A stretch of DNA of 64,000 nucleotides from Alphaproteobacteria bacterium (GTDB lineage Bacteria > Pseudomonadota > Alphaproteobacteria > UBA8366 > Aestuariispiraceae). The notes under the pieces are model-generated. The model had not been told where the DNA came from. It searched no databases and saw only the letters and a list, made by a program, of their open reading frames with translations. The stretch is from assembly GCA_033344895.1 (NCBI GenBank), contig JAWPMN010000001.1, positions 1,860,001 through 1,924,000 on the forward strand, read 5' to 3'. Shown one piece after another: positions 34,649 through 44,484 of the stretch. The position numbers were made by a program, and so were the translations under genes. How positions within the stretch are numbered: position 1 is the stretch's first letter; each line of letters opens with the position of its first letter.

Positions 34649-35693
34649 TCTCGTCCTGCCGCTGGTGCGGTGTCTCGATGCCGAGAACGCGCATGCCCTG
34701 ACCATACGCGCGCTGCGCTGCGGTCTGGGGCCCAGGGTCCGGGCGCAGCCGGATCCCCGGCTCGCCGTCGAAGCCTTCGGACTGACCTTCAAGTCGCCGG
34801 TCGGGCTGGCCGCCGGGTTCGACAAGGACGCCGATGTCGTGCCCGGGGCGTTCGGGATGGGATTCGGATTTGTCGAGGTCGGGTCGATCACCCCGCTGCC
34901 GCAGTCCGGCAACCCAAAGCCGCGGCTGTTCAGGCTTTCGCCGGATCAGGCGGTGATCAACCGGATGGGCTTCAACAACAAGGGGGCCTCCGCCGCGGCG
35001 GCGCGATTGCATGAATTGCGGCGCCGATCCTTGCCCGGGCCGCTGGGCGTCAATTTCGGCAAGAACAAGACAAGCGAGGATGCGGCGGCGGATTATGCCG
35101 CCTGCAGCGCCGCGCTGTCGAAATACGCGGATTACATCACGATCAATGTCTCGTCGCCGAACACGCCCGGTCTCCGGGCGCTACAATCGCCCGACCATCT
35201 GCGTGATCTGGTGACGGCGGTTCGCAAGGCGGCCGATCCTGCGGATTGCGTACCGCCCATCCTGGTGAAGATCGCCCCTGATCTGGCGGATGCCGATCTG
35301 GAGAACATTGCGGAGGTTGCGATGGATTCGGGGGTCGGCGGGCTGATCGTTTCCAATACGACGATTGCACGGCCGGACAATCTGCGGTCGGCACATGCCG
35401 GGGAAACCGGCGGGTTGAGCGGTCGTCCCTTGTTTCAGCCGTCCACGGCCGTCCTGCGTCGGGTCTATGCGCTGACGGGGGGCAAGGTGCCGCTGATCGG
35501 GGTCGGGGGTATCGCATCGGCGGAAGATGCCTATGCCAAGATCCGGGCGGGCGCGACGCTGGTGCAGCTTTATTCGGCGCTGGTTTTCGAGGGGCCGGGG
35601 CTGGTCGCGCGAATCACCCGTGACCTGCCGCAATTGCTGGCACGGGACGGGTTTGCGCGGATCGCCGATGCCGTAGGGGCTGACAGCCGCTAA
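34635..35693 (+). CDS. pyrD: Dihydroorotate dehydrogenase (quinone), class 2
   Basis: Oxidises dihydroorotate to orotate in pyrimidine synthesis, passing electrons to quinone at the membrane. 352 residues from the ATG at 34635, which overlaps DUF952. It has the N-terminal helical membrane-contact region (LHDLVLPLVRCLDAENAHAL), VGLAAGFDKDADV, the FMN/substrate segment NRMGFNNKGA, the catalytic Ser in INVSSPNTPGLR, and GLIVSNTTIARP and LIGVGGIASAEDAYAKIRAGA. The Ser, rather than Cys, marks class 2. Confidence 0.95.
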   Translation: MSLHDLVLPLVRCLDAENAHALTIRALRCGLGPRVRAQPDPRLAVEAFGLTFKSPVGLAAGFDKDADVVPGAFGMGFGFVEVGSITPLPQSGNPKPRLFRLSPDQAVINRMGFNNKGASAAAARLHELRRRSLPGPLGVNFGKNKTSEDAAADYAACSAALSKYADYITINVSSPNTPGLRALQSPDHLRDLVTAVRKAADPADCVPPILVKIAPDLADADLENIAEVAMDSGVGGLIVSNTTIARPDNLRSAHAGETGGLSGRPLFQPSTAVLRRVYALTGGKVPLIGVGGIASAEDAYAKIRAGATLVQLYSALVFEGPGLVARITRDLPQLLARDGFARIADAVGADSR

Positions 35694-35858
35694 AAGTTAC
35701 GTGGTTTTAGGGGGTTAGGGCATCGCCATCCGGATCGTTGCGAAACCGGATCGAAGGGCGTGTTTTGAGTTTGGATTTTTGCTACCCTCAGGAACTGCAA
35801 TAAAGGTTTCATCTTTCCGGCGGCGTGAATCGCCACCGCCGCCTTCCGGGACAGCCGA

Positions 35859-37421
35859 ATGAGCCGCGTTTGGCATATGCTGATTTTCTTCTGCTACGTG
35901 ACGCTGGCATCGGCGATCGGCGTGCTGGCGCATCGCGTGATCCCCGGTGTGGACGCGGTGGCGTCACTCCTGATCGCGCTGGTCTTCTTCCTGGCCTGTG
36001 CCCTGCTGCAGGAAAGTTATCTGCGGCGGGAGGATTCGGTGAAATCCATGCGACGCCTGTTGCTCCTGAAGCGGGCGCTGGACCGGAACCGGGAAGAGCT
36101 GATCCTGGCCCGCGACGAAATCCGTCGCCTGTTCGAGGCGGTGGAAGACGGTGGCGGTGAACGGATGACTGCCGCGATCAATGCGCTGGCATCGTCGCAG
36201 CAGGAAACGTCGCGCCGATCCCGTCACGAAGCCGAAGAGGACGCCCGCTCGCTGCTGGAACGCATGGCTTTGTCGGACGATGAAGGGGGCGCGGCCCGCG
36301 CGCCGCGTCAGCGCCCGGCGAAGGAGCGCCGGCCGCCGCCACCGGATCGCGCCGCCGCATCCGACCGGACGATGCGGGAGGCCAGCGCCGAAGTCCGCGT
36401 TCTGCACAATCTGGTTGAGCAGCTCTATTCCGGGCGCGAAAAGCCGCCCATGTCGCTGTCGGAGGAGTCGGTTTCGCTGAAATCAGCGCCGCCGAAACGG
36501 GAACCGACCATCGGGCGATCGCGGGCTGACATCCCGGCCTTCGAGGATGAGCAGGAGGATGCCGTGGCCGGTGGCGGCCTGGGCCGGGCCCTGCGCGGGG
36601 GCCTGCGCGTCGTATCCGGCGCCGGCGCGCGCGGCACGGCGGCGGCACGGGTTCCGGCCCTGCAGGAAGACGAGGCGCTGCTGACCACCATCCGGGAGGC
36701 CTTGCGCGCCGACAAGGTTGACCTCTATCTGCAGCCGATTGTCAGCCTGCCGCAGCGCAAGCGCCGCTTCTATGAATGTTTCAGCCGCATCCGCGCCGCC
36801 GATGGCGAGATCATCGGGCCGGACCGCTATATCGATGTCGCGCGTTCCGCCGGGTTGCTGACGGCCATCGACAACATGCTGCTGTTCCGCTGTGTGCAGC
36901 TGCTGCGGAAGCTGCGGCGCAAGGATTTCTCCGCCGCCTTCTTCTGCAACATCGCGCCGCACACCTTGAGTGACCGGGAATTTTTCCGCGACTTCATAGA
37001 ATACATGGAATCGCATTCGGAACTGGCCCCGAATCTCGTCCTCGAATTCTCCCAGACCGATATCGGGGGTGATCTGTCCTCCCTGGCGCCGGACTTTGAG
37101 CGGCTGGGCGGCCTGGGCTACCGGTTTTCCCTGGACGGGGTGCGTGATCTGGACCTCGACCTCGACATGCTGGAAGAGAAGCACTTCGCCTATATCAAGA
37201 TCGAGGCGAAGACGGTCCTGCAGCGCCTCAACAAGGGCGGCGCGGAAGCCGCGGAACTGCGCAATCTGAAACAGGACCTGGACGGGCGCGGTATCGATCT
37301 GATCGTCGACCGGATCGAAACCGAGGCGACGCTGGTCGAACTGCTCGATTTCAACATCGACTTCGGTCAGGGCTATCTTTTCGGGGAGCCGCGTCTCAGC
37401 AAGGAACCATCGGGCGCCTGA
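35859..37421 (+). CDS. Membrane-anchored degenerate EAL-domain protein, TipF-like
   Basis: 520 residues: two membrane helices (about 6-26 and 32-50), a coiled coil (about 55-100), a Pro/Arg-rich variable linker (about 100-270), and a C-terminal EAL domain (about 275-515). The domain begins LYLQPIVSLPQRKRRFYECFSRIR, where the EAL signature reads ECF. The usual DDFGTG loop reads LDGVRDLD, so metal-dependent c-di-GMP hydrolysis is unlikely. This architecture is that of Caulobacter TipF, a c-di-GMP receptor that positions the flagellum. Receptor function here is inferred, and no flagellar gene is adjacent. Confidence 0.8.
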   Translation: MSRVWHMLIFFCYVTLASAIGVLAHRVIPGVDAVASLLIALVFFLACALLQESYLRREDSVKSMRRLLLLKRALDRNREELILARDEIRRLFEAVEDGGGERMTAAINALASSQQETSRRSRHEAEEDARSLLERMALSDDEGGAARAPRQRPAKERRPPPPDRAAASDRTMREASAEVRVLHNLVEQLYSGREKPPMSLSEESVSLKSAPPKREPTIGRSRADIPAFEDEQEDAVAGGGLGRALRGGLRVVSGAGARGTAAARVPALQEDEALLTTIREALRADKVDLYLQPIVSLPQRKRRFYECFSRIRAADGEIIGPDRYIDVARSAGLLTAIDNMLLFRCVQLLRKLRRKDFSAAFFCNIAPHTLSDREFFRDFIEYMESHSELAPNLVLEFSQTDIGGDLSSLAPDFERLGGLGYRFSLDGVRDLDLDLDMLEEKHFAYIKIEAKTVLQRLNKGGAEAAELRNLKQDLDGRGIDLIVDRIETEATLVELLDFNIDFGQGYLFGEPRLSKEPSGA

Positions 37422-37470
37422 TCCGTCGCCGGTGCTTGACCGCCGGCTGGGGAGCGGGCATAGCCCCGGC

Positions 37471-38337
37471 ATGACCGACATGCAGATTCCCCGACCGATT
37501 TCCGGATTGTCCGACATTGCTGCCGATTACGACCTGTTCGTGGTCGACCAGTGGGGCGTGCTTCACGACGGCGCGAAGCCCCATCCCGGCGCCGTCGAGG
37601 CCCTGACGCGGCTCAAGGCAACCGGGGCGCCTGTGGCGTTGCTGTCCAATTCCGGCAAGCGGGTGGCGGAAAGCTACAAGCGGCTGGCGGCCCTCGGGTT
37701 CGACCGTGGGCTTTACGATCTGTGCATCACCTCCGGCGAACAGGTTCATCGCGGCCTGCGCGACCAGAACGATCCGTTCTACGCCGCGCTGGGACCGAAA
37801 TTCCTCATGTTCGCCTGGGATGCCGATCGCGGCATTGTCGAAGGAACGGACTGCCAGGAAGTGGACAGTGTGGACGAAGCCGATTTCATTCTCTGTGCCG
37901 GCACGGACCGGGATTCCCTGGCCGCGTATGAGCCGGTCCTGCGCCGGGCACTCGACCGTGGCCTGCCGCTGACCTGCGCCAATCCGGACCGCGTCAGTGT
38001 GCAGCCGGACGGGTCGCTGAAAATCTGCCCCGGTGCGATTGCCGAGATGTACGAGGCGATGGGCGGGTCCGTCCGCTGGCATGGGAAGCCCGGCCGGGAT
38101 GCCTATGATGCAATTCGGGCCGAAACCGGCATCCGTGATGGTGCAGGACTGGGGATCGGCGATTCCCTGTCGCACGACATTGCCGGTGCGGCGGGGGCGG
38201 GCATGGATGGGCTGTTCATTACCGGCGGCATTCACCGAACGGACCTGCCGGAACCGGCGACGCCGGAAACGGTCGCCGCGCTGGGCGCGGAACACGGGGC
38301 GGTGCCGGCCTATTTCAGCGCCGGATTTACCTGGTAG
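37471..38337 (+). CDS. HAD-superfamily class IIA hydrolase (TIGR01459-like)
   Basis: 288 residues from the ATG at 37471. Motif I is VVDQWGVLHDG, with the nucleophile Asp followed by the WGVL(H/Y)D pattern of the NagD-like IIA group; motif II is ALLSNSGKR, and the C-terminal acidic motif is GLGIGDSLSHDIAGAAGAGM. This subgroup is common in alphaproteobacteria and probably removes phosphate from small sugar-phosphate or nucleotide-like substrates; the real substrate is unknown. It converges on the class V aminotransferase. Confidence 0.85.
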   Translation: MTDMQIPRPISGLSDIAADYDLFVVDQWGVLHDGAKPHPGAVEALTRLKATGAPVALLSNSGKRVAESYKRLAALGFDRGLYDLCITSGEQVHRGLRDQNDPFYAALGPKFLMFAWDADRGIVEGTDCQEVDSVDEADFILCAGTDRDSLAAYEPVLRRALDRGLPLTCANPDRVSVQPDGSLKICPGAIAEMYEAMGGSVRWHGKPGRDAYDAIRAETGIRDGAGLGIGDSLSHDIAGAAGAGMDGLFITGGIHRTDLPEPATPETVAALGAEHGAVPAYFSAGFTW

Positions 38338-38355
38338 CCTGAAAAAGGGTGCGGA

Positions 38356-39576
38356 TCAGGCGGCGCGGAGCGACTTCAGCGCCCGGGCCAGCCGCTCGAC
38401 GTCCTCCATCTCGTTATAGACATAGAAAGAGAGACGCATCCACAACGTGCCCTCAAAGGCCTGGATGTCGACCTCGATGTCATGCTCGTTTCGCAGTTTC
38501 AGGCGGATGGCATTCGCTGCGTCCTGCGTGGCTCGCCCGAAGGCCGGCGGCAGCCGGACCGTCGTCATGAACCCTGTCATTTCCGGCGGGACGCCGACCG
38601 CGGTTTCGATTTCCCGCGCCAGATGGGCCCCGGCTTCGATCGCCAGGTTCCGGCAATAGGTCCGCAGGCGCTCCTCGCCGTATTCGGCGCGGTAATCGAG
38701 CGCGGCCGGGACCGTCAGATAGGGGGTGAAATCCTTCGTGCCCGGCCAGTCGAAGGCGGGGTTGTAGCCCTGGGAGACGTGATGGCTGATCGTCGTCGGC
38801 CGCAGGTAGGCCTGCCGCTCCGGTGCCGTCCATAGGAAGGCCGCGCCACGCGGCGCCCCGACCCATTTGTGACAATTGCCGGTATACCAGGTCACGCCCA
38901 TCGTCTCGATGTCGGTCTCAACCATGCCCGGCCCATGCGCGCCGTCGACCAGAACCAGAATCCCACGTTCGCTGCACTCCGCCGCGATCTCCGCGATCGG
39001 CAGGATGGAGGCCGTCTTGGACGTGATATGGTCGATTACCAGCAGCTTGGTCCGCGGCGTGATCGCGTCCACGATGGTTTCGACCACATTGTCCGCATCG
39101 ACCGCCGGATAATCCAGATGAACCGGAATCAGCCGCGCCTCGGCCCGATCGCAGACGAATTCCAGCGTACGCATCACCGCGCCATATGTCTGGGACGTGG
39201 TCAGGATGTCGTCGCCCGGAAACAGTACCAGGGACCGCAGGACGGCGTTGATCGCGGTCGTGGCATTGTCCAGAAAGACGATATCGTCGCCCCGCGCGCC
39301 CATATACCGGCCCAGCCGGTCTGCGGTCTCCCGAAGCAGGGGGGTCAACTCGGCCGTCATGAAACGGGATGGCTGGCCCTCGATGCGTTCCCGGAAGGAA
39401 TGTGCCGATGCCATGACCTGTCGGGCGCAGGCGCCGAATGCACCATGGTTCAGATAGGTCAGTCCGCGCTCCAGCATGAAATCGGCCCGGGCTTCGGGGC
39501 CGAGTGGCTTGGCGGCGGAACTGGTTTCAGGATGGTCCGACTCTGAGTCATCCATCCGGGCGGAGTTCGTCTTCAA
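38356..39576 (-). CDS. Class V PLP-dependent aminotransferase (isopenicillin N epimerase-like)
   Basis: 406 residues; an ATG 7 codons in is a possible alternative start. RGLTYLNHGAFGACARQVM is the usual opening of isopenicillin-N-epimerase-like proteins. VFLDNATTAINAVLRSL, then LLVIDHITSKTASILPI and VLVDGAHGPGMVETDI (the PLP-binding Asp) follow. The PLP lysine is about Lys237 in GNCHKWVGAPRGAAF. Members include cysteine lyases and epimerases, so the reaction cannot be named. It is a single gene, followed upstream by the GATase-like/DUF4159 cluster on the same strand. Confidence 0.82.
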   Translation of the reverse strand: MKTNSARMDDSESDHPETSSAAKPLGPEARADFMLERGLTYLNHGAFGACARQVMASAHSFRERIEGQPSRFMTAELTPLLRETADRLGRYMGARGDDIVFLDNATTAINAVLRSLVLFPGDDILTTSQTYGAVMRTLEFVCDRAEARLIPVHLDYPAVDADNVVETIVDAITPRTKLLVIDHITSKTASILPIAEIAAECSERGILVLVDGAHGPGMVETDIETMGVTWYTGNCHKWVGAPRGAAFLWTAPERQAYLRPTTISHHVSQGYNPAFDWPGTKDFTPYLTVPAALDYRAEYGEERLRTYCRNLAIEAGAHLAREIETAVGVPPEMTGFMTTVRLPPAFGRATQDAANAIRLKLRNEHDIEVDIQAFEGTLWMRLSFYVYNEMEDVERLARALKSLRAA

Positions 39577-39660
39577 CGGGATCCGGTCTCTGAGGTCAAT
39601 CTCAAGTGAGCGAAAGTGTCATATTCGCGCTGACCGGCGTCAAGTACGCAATGGGACGGA

Positions 39661-41748
39661 CTATCGGGCCTCGCGGTACCACGCTAGGGACAGAAGCAGC
39701 CCGGCCGCGAGCATCAGCAACCAACCCGGGAGAAGTGGTGCGGTATCGAGACCGGTGACGGTATAGTCGCCGTTCCGGGTCAGGCCGATCCACCCCGATC
39801 CGCCGGTCGGACGTCCGGGCTCGACCCGCCGGATCGCAGGCGGTTCGCCATCGGCGAGCCAGTGCAGACGACCGCCGCTCTCGGAGACGGGTTCCTCCAG
39901 TATCGCGGCCGTGGAAACAAGGTCGGACTGCTCCAGCGAATTCAGGGCGCCGGCCGCGGTGCGGACTGTCCGTTCGCCCTCGGTGATTTCGTACAATCCG
40001 CTCTGCGTCAGCGGCAGTGTCCCGGCAAACAGCCCGTTCGACAGGGATTCCAGCGGCACCGCGCGGCGTTCACCATCCGGCAGGACGACCTCGGCAACCG
40101 GCTGTTCCGCGCGCTGTTCAAGGGTGCGAAGCCGAATATCCAGCTGGTCGCCATCGGCCACCGCCTTCAAGTCCTCTTCCTCAAGCTCCGGTTCCTTCAT
40201 CAGCCAATGGGCCAGGCGGCGCAGCAGCTCCGCATGCGGTCCCCCGCCGTCATATCCCCGGGCCCACAGCCAGATATGGTCGCTGCTGACCTGCGCCACG
40301 CGGCCGTCGCCGACCCGGTCCAGCGTGATCAGCGGCTGACCGTCCAGACCGGTCATGATGGCATCGCCGGAACGGGGCGCGACATCGACCTGACGCAGCC
40401 AGCTTCCCCAACTGGCGGTAGTGGCGGCGGCGCTGCGATCCGGACCGCCGGGCAGGCCGGCTGTGACCGGATGCCGCAGGCCGCGTTCCGTCACTGTCGG
40501 CTGGAACGGGCGTTCGGAGACCGTGCCCAGCGGTTCCGGCGGCAGCACATCGCCCAGCGGGGTGCGGTACAGGCTGAACGGCCCGGCGAAACCCGGTCCG
40601 GCCGCGTCCAGAAGGGCCCCGCCATCATGTACATAGTCGACGATATTACCGAGATAGAGTGAAGGCAGAACGCCGCGGCGGCGATAGCTGTCGAAGACGA
40701 TCAAGTCGAAGTCGTTCAGTTTCACTTCGAACAGTTCCCGGGTCGGGAAGGCGATCAGGGACAGTTCGTCGATTGGTGTGCCGTCCTGTTTCTCCGGCGG
40801 CCGCAGGATCGTGAAATGGACCAGATCCACCGACGGGTCGGATTTGAGGAGGTTGCGCCATGTCCGCTCACCCGGATGGGGCTGACCGCTGACCAGCAGC
40901 ACCCGCAGACGATCGCGCACGCCGTTGACCGACAGGACGGTGCGGTTGTTGTCGACCGACAGTTCGCCCGGCAGTTCCGGGACGCTCAATTCGATGATCG
41001 ACGGGCCGCGATGGCTGAGCGTCAGACCGATGGTCACATCCTCGTTGAAAGGAATGCGGGTAATGCGCTGCGGGCTTCCGTCGACGGACAGGGTCGGGCG
41101 TATCGTATCGCCCGGGGCGGCCGTCGGGTCGTCGACCCGGATGATCGTCTCGATCTGTTCGTCGACGACGCCGAAGCTGGGGGCTTCGACCACGACCAGC
41201 CGGCGGTCGGGGGTGTTGCGCTCTCCCGCGATCAGGGCATGCAGCGGCCCGGGCGGCAGATCCGACAGGGAGTCTGCGTCATGGACCTGGCCATCCGTGA
41301 TCAGGATCGCCCCGGCATAGCGCCGTGCCGGAATGTCGGCCAAGGCTTCGCGCGCGGCCGCGGTGACCAGGGTCCCATCGGCGCCGTCCGCAATGCTGTC
41401 ATGGCGCAGGACGATCCGGCGGACTTCCAGTTCTCCTTCGTATCGGGTCAGCGCCTCCTCCATCCGGTCCGCGGCCGCGCGGGTCTGCGCGATGCGCCCG
41501 ACGGCTGCCTGGGACGGTGTCTCATCGACGATCAGAAGCGCGACATCCGAGTTCGGCCGTCGACGCTCCTCGAGGATCGACGGATTGGCCAGGCCGAGCA
41601 GCAGCAGGAAGGCGAGGGCGGCGCGGAACACCGTGCCCGGAATGCCGCGAAGCGCCAGGTAGGCGAAGACAAGCGCCAAGGCACCGGCAAGGGAGGCCAG
41701 AAGCCAGAGCGGCAGATAGGGTGCGAAGTCGATTGCGTAACCGCTCAT
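39661..41748 (-). CDS. Membrane protein with glutamine amidotransferase-like domain
   Basis: 695 residues. Two N-terminal membrane helices (about 12-32 and 38-55), a vWA-like section (SDVALLIVDETPSQAAVGR, YAGAILITDGQVHDADSL), a beta-rich part, a GATase1-like fold without a visible catalytic Cys (LRVLLVSGQPHPGERTWRN, FDLIVFDSYRRRGVLPSLYLGNIVDYVHDGGALLDAAG), and a C-terminal helix (about 670-690). It always travels with DUF4159, DUF58 and MoxR genes and probably forms an envelope complex with them. It starts 3 bases after the DUF4159 gene. Function unknown. Confidence 0.78.
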   Translation of the reverse strand: MSGYAIDFAPYLPLWLLASLAGALALVFAYLALRGIPGTVFRAALAFLLLLGLANPSILEERRRPNSDVALLIVDETPSQAAVGRIAQTRAAADRMEEALTRYEGELEVRRIVLRHDSIADGADGTLVTAAAREALADIPARRYAGAILITDGQVHDADSLSDLPPGPLHALIAGERNTPDRRLVVVEAPSFGVVDEQIETIIRVDDPTAAPGDTIRPTLSVDGSPQRITRIPFNEDVTIGLTLSHRGPSIIELSVPELPGELSVDNNRTVLSVNGVRDRLRVLLVSGQPHPGERTWRNLLKSDPSVDLVHFTILRPPEKQDGTPIDELSLIAFPTRELFEVKLNDFDLIVFDSYRRRGVLPSLYLGNIVDYVHDGGALLDAAGPGFAGPFSLYRTPLGDVLPPEPLGTVSERPFQPTVTERGLRHPVTAGLPGGPDRSAAATTASWGSWLRQVDVAPRSGDAIMTGLDGQPLITLDRVGDGRVAQVSSDHIWLWARGYDGGGPHAELLRRLAHWLMKEPELEEEDLKAVADGDQLDIRLRTLEQRAEQPVAEVVLPDGERRAVPLESLSNGLFAGTLPLTQSGLYEITEGERTVRTAAGALNSLEQSDLVSTAAILEEPVSESGGRLHWLADGEPPAIRRVEPGRPTGGSGWIGLTRNGDYTVTGLDTAPLLPGWLLMLAAGLLLSLAWYREAR

Positions 41749-41751
41749 CGT

Positions 41752-44478
41752 CTATTGCCCCAGCCGTTCGAGAATGGAGGGGATATGAACCTGGTCCGCC
41801 TTGTAGTTCCCTGTCAGCGTGTACATCACCAGGTTGACGCCGAACCGGTAGGCCATCTCGCGCTGGCGTCCGTCGTCGCCGATCGGGAACATCGGCCGGC
41901 CCAATTCGTCGATCGCCCAGGCTGCGGCCCAGTCCGCGTCGCCGACGACCACCGGCGAGACACCGTCGTTCGAGATCGACGCACCGGTTTCGACCCAGAC
42001 CGTTCCCCCGTCCCAGCGGCCGGGAAAATCCTGCATCAGGTAGAAGCTGCGCGTCAGGACATGTTCGGGCGGCACGGTTGCCAGGGGCGGCACGTTCAAC
42101 TGTTCGGCCAACCGGCGCAGGCCGCCGGATCCGGACATGATACGGCTGCCGGCCAGATGGCCGTCGCGGGTATCGAACAGGATCAGACCGCCCCCGGCCA
42201 TGAAACGGTTCAGGCGATCGGCGGCCGGTGCGCTGACCGTTCCGACATCCTCCAGAACCGGCCAGTACAGCAGCGGATAGAATGCGAGTTCGTCGCTGTC
42301 GATGTCGACGCCGACAGGATCGCCGGTTTCCACCGCGGTGCGCTGACGCAGGATGTCGCTCAATCCGCGCAGGCCGGCGGCGCTGACGGAATCGACCTGC
42401 GGATCGCCGGTCAGGACATAGGCCAGCACCGTGTCGCGGGCCCCGGCGGGGATTTCCGAGACCGGGTCCTGGGCGGCGGCAGGGTCGACACCGCCGCCGA
42501 TCAGAACCAGCGTCATGACGACAGCCGTCGTGACCCCGCGCGATCCGGTCAGCGAATATCCGCGGAGCACGACCGTCAGAGCCGTATCGAACAGCAGCAG
42601 GGCCAGTGCGGCCAAAAGCAGATAGGGGGCGAGCGGTCGTTCCTCCTGCTTCTCGAACCCGGCCGTCACCGTGCCGCCCGGAATGTCCACCATCGGCGCC
42701 AGGGCCGGTACGCGATCGCCCAGATTGACCGCGACCCGGACTTTCTGCGTGCCATAGAAACCGGGCGGTGCAGCGGGGGAAACGGTCAGAATGTCCAGGT
42801 TGTCGACATGGATCGGACGGGCCGAACTCTGAGGTTCTCCCAGACGCCCGAAGCCGTCCAGCGTGCGATAGGGGGCGGCGGTGCCCTTGTCGCCGGCGGC
42901 ATCCCGGACACCGCGGCCCATACTGCTCAACCGGCCCAGCATGTCGACGAACAGACCGGAAATCGCCATGTCGGACCATTCGGTATTCGCGGTGGTGTGA
43001 ACCAGGACCAGCCAGCCGTCGCCGCGCCGGTCGGCGGTGACCAGCGGCGTGTCATCTGCCAGGCGCATCCATGTCTTTCGGTCCAGTTCCAGAGATGGCT
43101 CGGCCAGAACCTGGCGCGTGATCGCGACATCCCCGGGAATCTCCATGCCGGCAAAGGGGCCGTCCTCGGCGACACGTCCGATGCGTGCCGGTTCGGTCCA
43201 CAACATCGCCCCGGACAATTGCCGGCCGCCGCTGCGCAGGGCGACGGGAACCAGCGGGTCGTCGACTTCGGAGGCCAGGCGCGGCCCGGCGAAGCGGATC
43301 AGCATGCCGCCGGCTTGTATCCACTCGTTCAGCCGGCCGAAGTCATCGGTTTCCAGTACGGTTTCATCCGGCAGCAGCAGGACCGACTGCTGCTGGCGCA
43401 GGAGGATTTCGGTCGGGCCGCGGTCAACCTGCCCCAGCGGCTTCAGGGCGCGGTCCAGAAAGTATATTTCGGACAGCAGCGGCAAGGCCTCGCGGCTGCC
43501 GATATCGGCAATGATACCGATCGGGCGTCGGCTCCAGCGTTCATCCAGAAGTGCCGCGGACCCGGCCCCCTGGCGGTTCTCCAGAACCAGCCGGGCCAGA
43601 TCGTTACGCAACTCCGTGGGCAGATCGAGTGCGACCGTCTTTTCGGCCTCTCCGGTCGCCAGCGTCACGTCCTGCCGCAGCAGCGGGCGGCCGTCTTCGC
43701 TGTATCCGACCACGGCAACCCGGGTCTCCGCATTGGCCGCTGGCCGGCGCAGGGTCGCGCTCAACACGGTTTCTCCGCGCGGCGGCGGATCGATCAGCAT
43801 CGGTCCCAGCGAGAGGTCCGGAATCAGCACCGTGGGCGACCCGATCTGCCCCAGGCTGGCGGCAAAATCGGCCGTCCTCTCGGAGTGCAGCCCATCGGCC
43901 AGCCAGAACACATCACCCGACGCGCCTTCCTGTGCGATGCGGCGCGCGGCGGCGGTCATGGCCTCGCGGTCGACGGGCCAGGGCTTTGGCTCCAGCGCCG
44001 CCACGATGCGACGGGCGGCCTCGGCGGACAGCAGGCGTCCTGCTTCAAGCGGCTCACCATCCGATGGCGGGGCGCCCAGGATCAGGAAGACCGGGCGGTC
44101 CGAACGTTCTGCCGTGTCGAGAAGCGCCTCGGCACGAGCCAGCCGGGCGTCCCAGGCCGGACTGGCCGACCATCCGTCATCGATGACGAGCACCACAGGG
44201 CCGGCTCCGGTCAGCGACCAGTCCGGGTTCAGCACGGGCCGCGCCGCCGTCACGACGACCAGGGCCGCGATCGCAAGACGCAGGATGGTCAGCCACCAGG
44301 GCGCCGCCTTCGGTGTGGTTTCCTCCCCCTTCAGGCCGAACAGCAGCCGGATGGCGGGGAAGGGAATGCGCCTGGGCGCCGGCGGCATCAACCGCAGCAG
44401 CCACCAGAGTAGTGGAAGGGCGAACAGGCCGAGCAGCAGCCAGGGTGCGGTGAAGGCCAGAGGGCCAAGGCTCAGCAT
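41752..44478 (-). CDS. DUF4159 protein with BatA-type N-terminal membrane domain
   Basis: 908 residues. The N-terminus (FTAPWLLLGLFALPLLWWLLRLMPPAPRR, then FPAIRLLFGLKGEE) is the aerotolerance-related BatA domain with two membrane helices. A long vWA/GATase-like periplasmic section follows, a third helix lies near 620-640, and the C-terminal ~230 residues are DUF4159 (VLAYVLTGDPQVDSVSAAGLRGLSDILRQRTA, FYPLLYWPVL, GGLILFDTRDGHLAG). DUF4159 resembles a GATase-like fold. The fusion suggests a scaffold that links membrane and periplasm in the MoxR/DUF58 system. It ends 3 bases before the next gene. Confidence 0.8.
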   Translation of the reverse strand: MLSLGPLAFTAPWLLLGLFALPLLWWLLRLMPPAPRRIPFPAIRLLFGLKGEETTPKAAPWWLTILRLAIAALVVVTAARPVLNPDWSLTGAGPVVLVIDDGWSASPAWDARLARAEALLDTAERSDRPVFLILGAPPSDGEPLEAGRLLSAEAARRIVAALEPKPWPVDREAMTAAARRIAQEGASGDVFWLADGLHSERTADFAASLGQIGSPTVLIPDLSLGPMLIDPPPRGETVLSATLRRPAANAETRVAVVGYSEDGRPLLRQDVTLATGEAEKTVALDLPTELRNDLARLVLENRQGAGSAALLDERWSRRPIGIIADIGSREALPLLSEIYFLDRALKPLGQVDRGPTEILLRQQQSVLLLPDETVLETDDFGRLNEWIQAGGMLIRFAGPRLASEVDDPLVPVALRSGGRQLSGAMLWTEPARIGRVAEDGPFAGMEIPGDVAITRQVLAEPSLELDRKTWMRLADDTPLVTADRRGDGWLVLVHTTANTEWSDMAISGLFVDMLGRLSSMGRGVRDAAGDKGTAAPYRTLDGFGRLGEPQSSARPIHVDNLDILTVSPAAPPGFYGTQKVRVAVNLGDRVPALAPMVDIPGGTVTAGFEKQEERPLAPYLLLAALALLLFDTALTVVLRGYSLTGSRGVTTAVVMTLVLIGGGVDPAAAQDPVSEIPAGARDTVLAYVLTGDPQVDSVSAAGLRGLSDILRQRTAVETGDPVGVDIDSDELAFYPLLYWPVLEDVGTVSAPAADRLNRFMAGGGLILFDTRDGHLAGSRIMSGSGGLRRLAEQLNVPPLATVPPEHVLTRSFYLMQDFPGRWDGGTVWVETGASISNDGVSPVVVGDADWAAAWAIDELGRPMFPIGDDGRQREMAYRFGVNLVMYTLTGNYKADQVHIPSILERLGQ

Positions 44479-44484
44479 GCTGGA

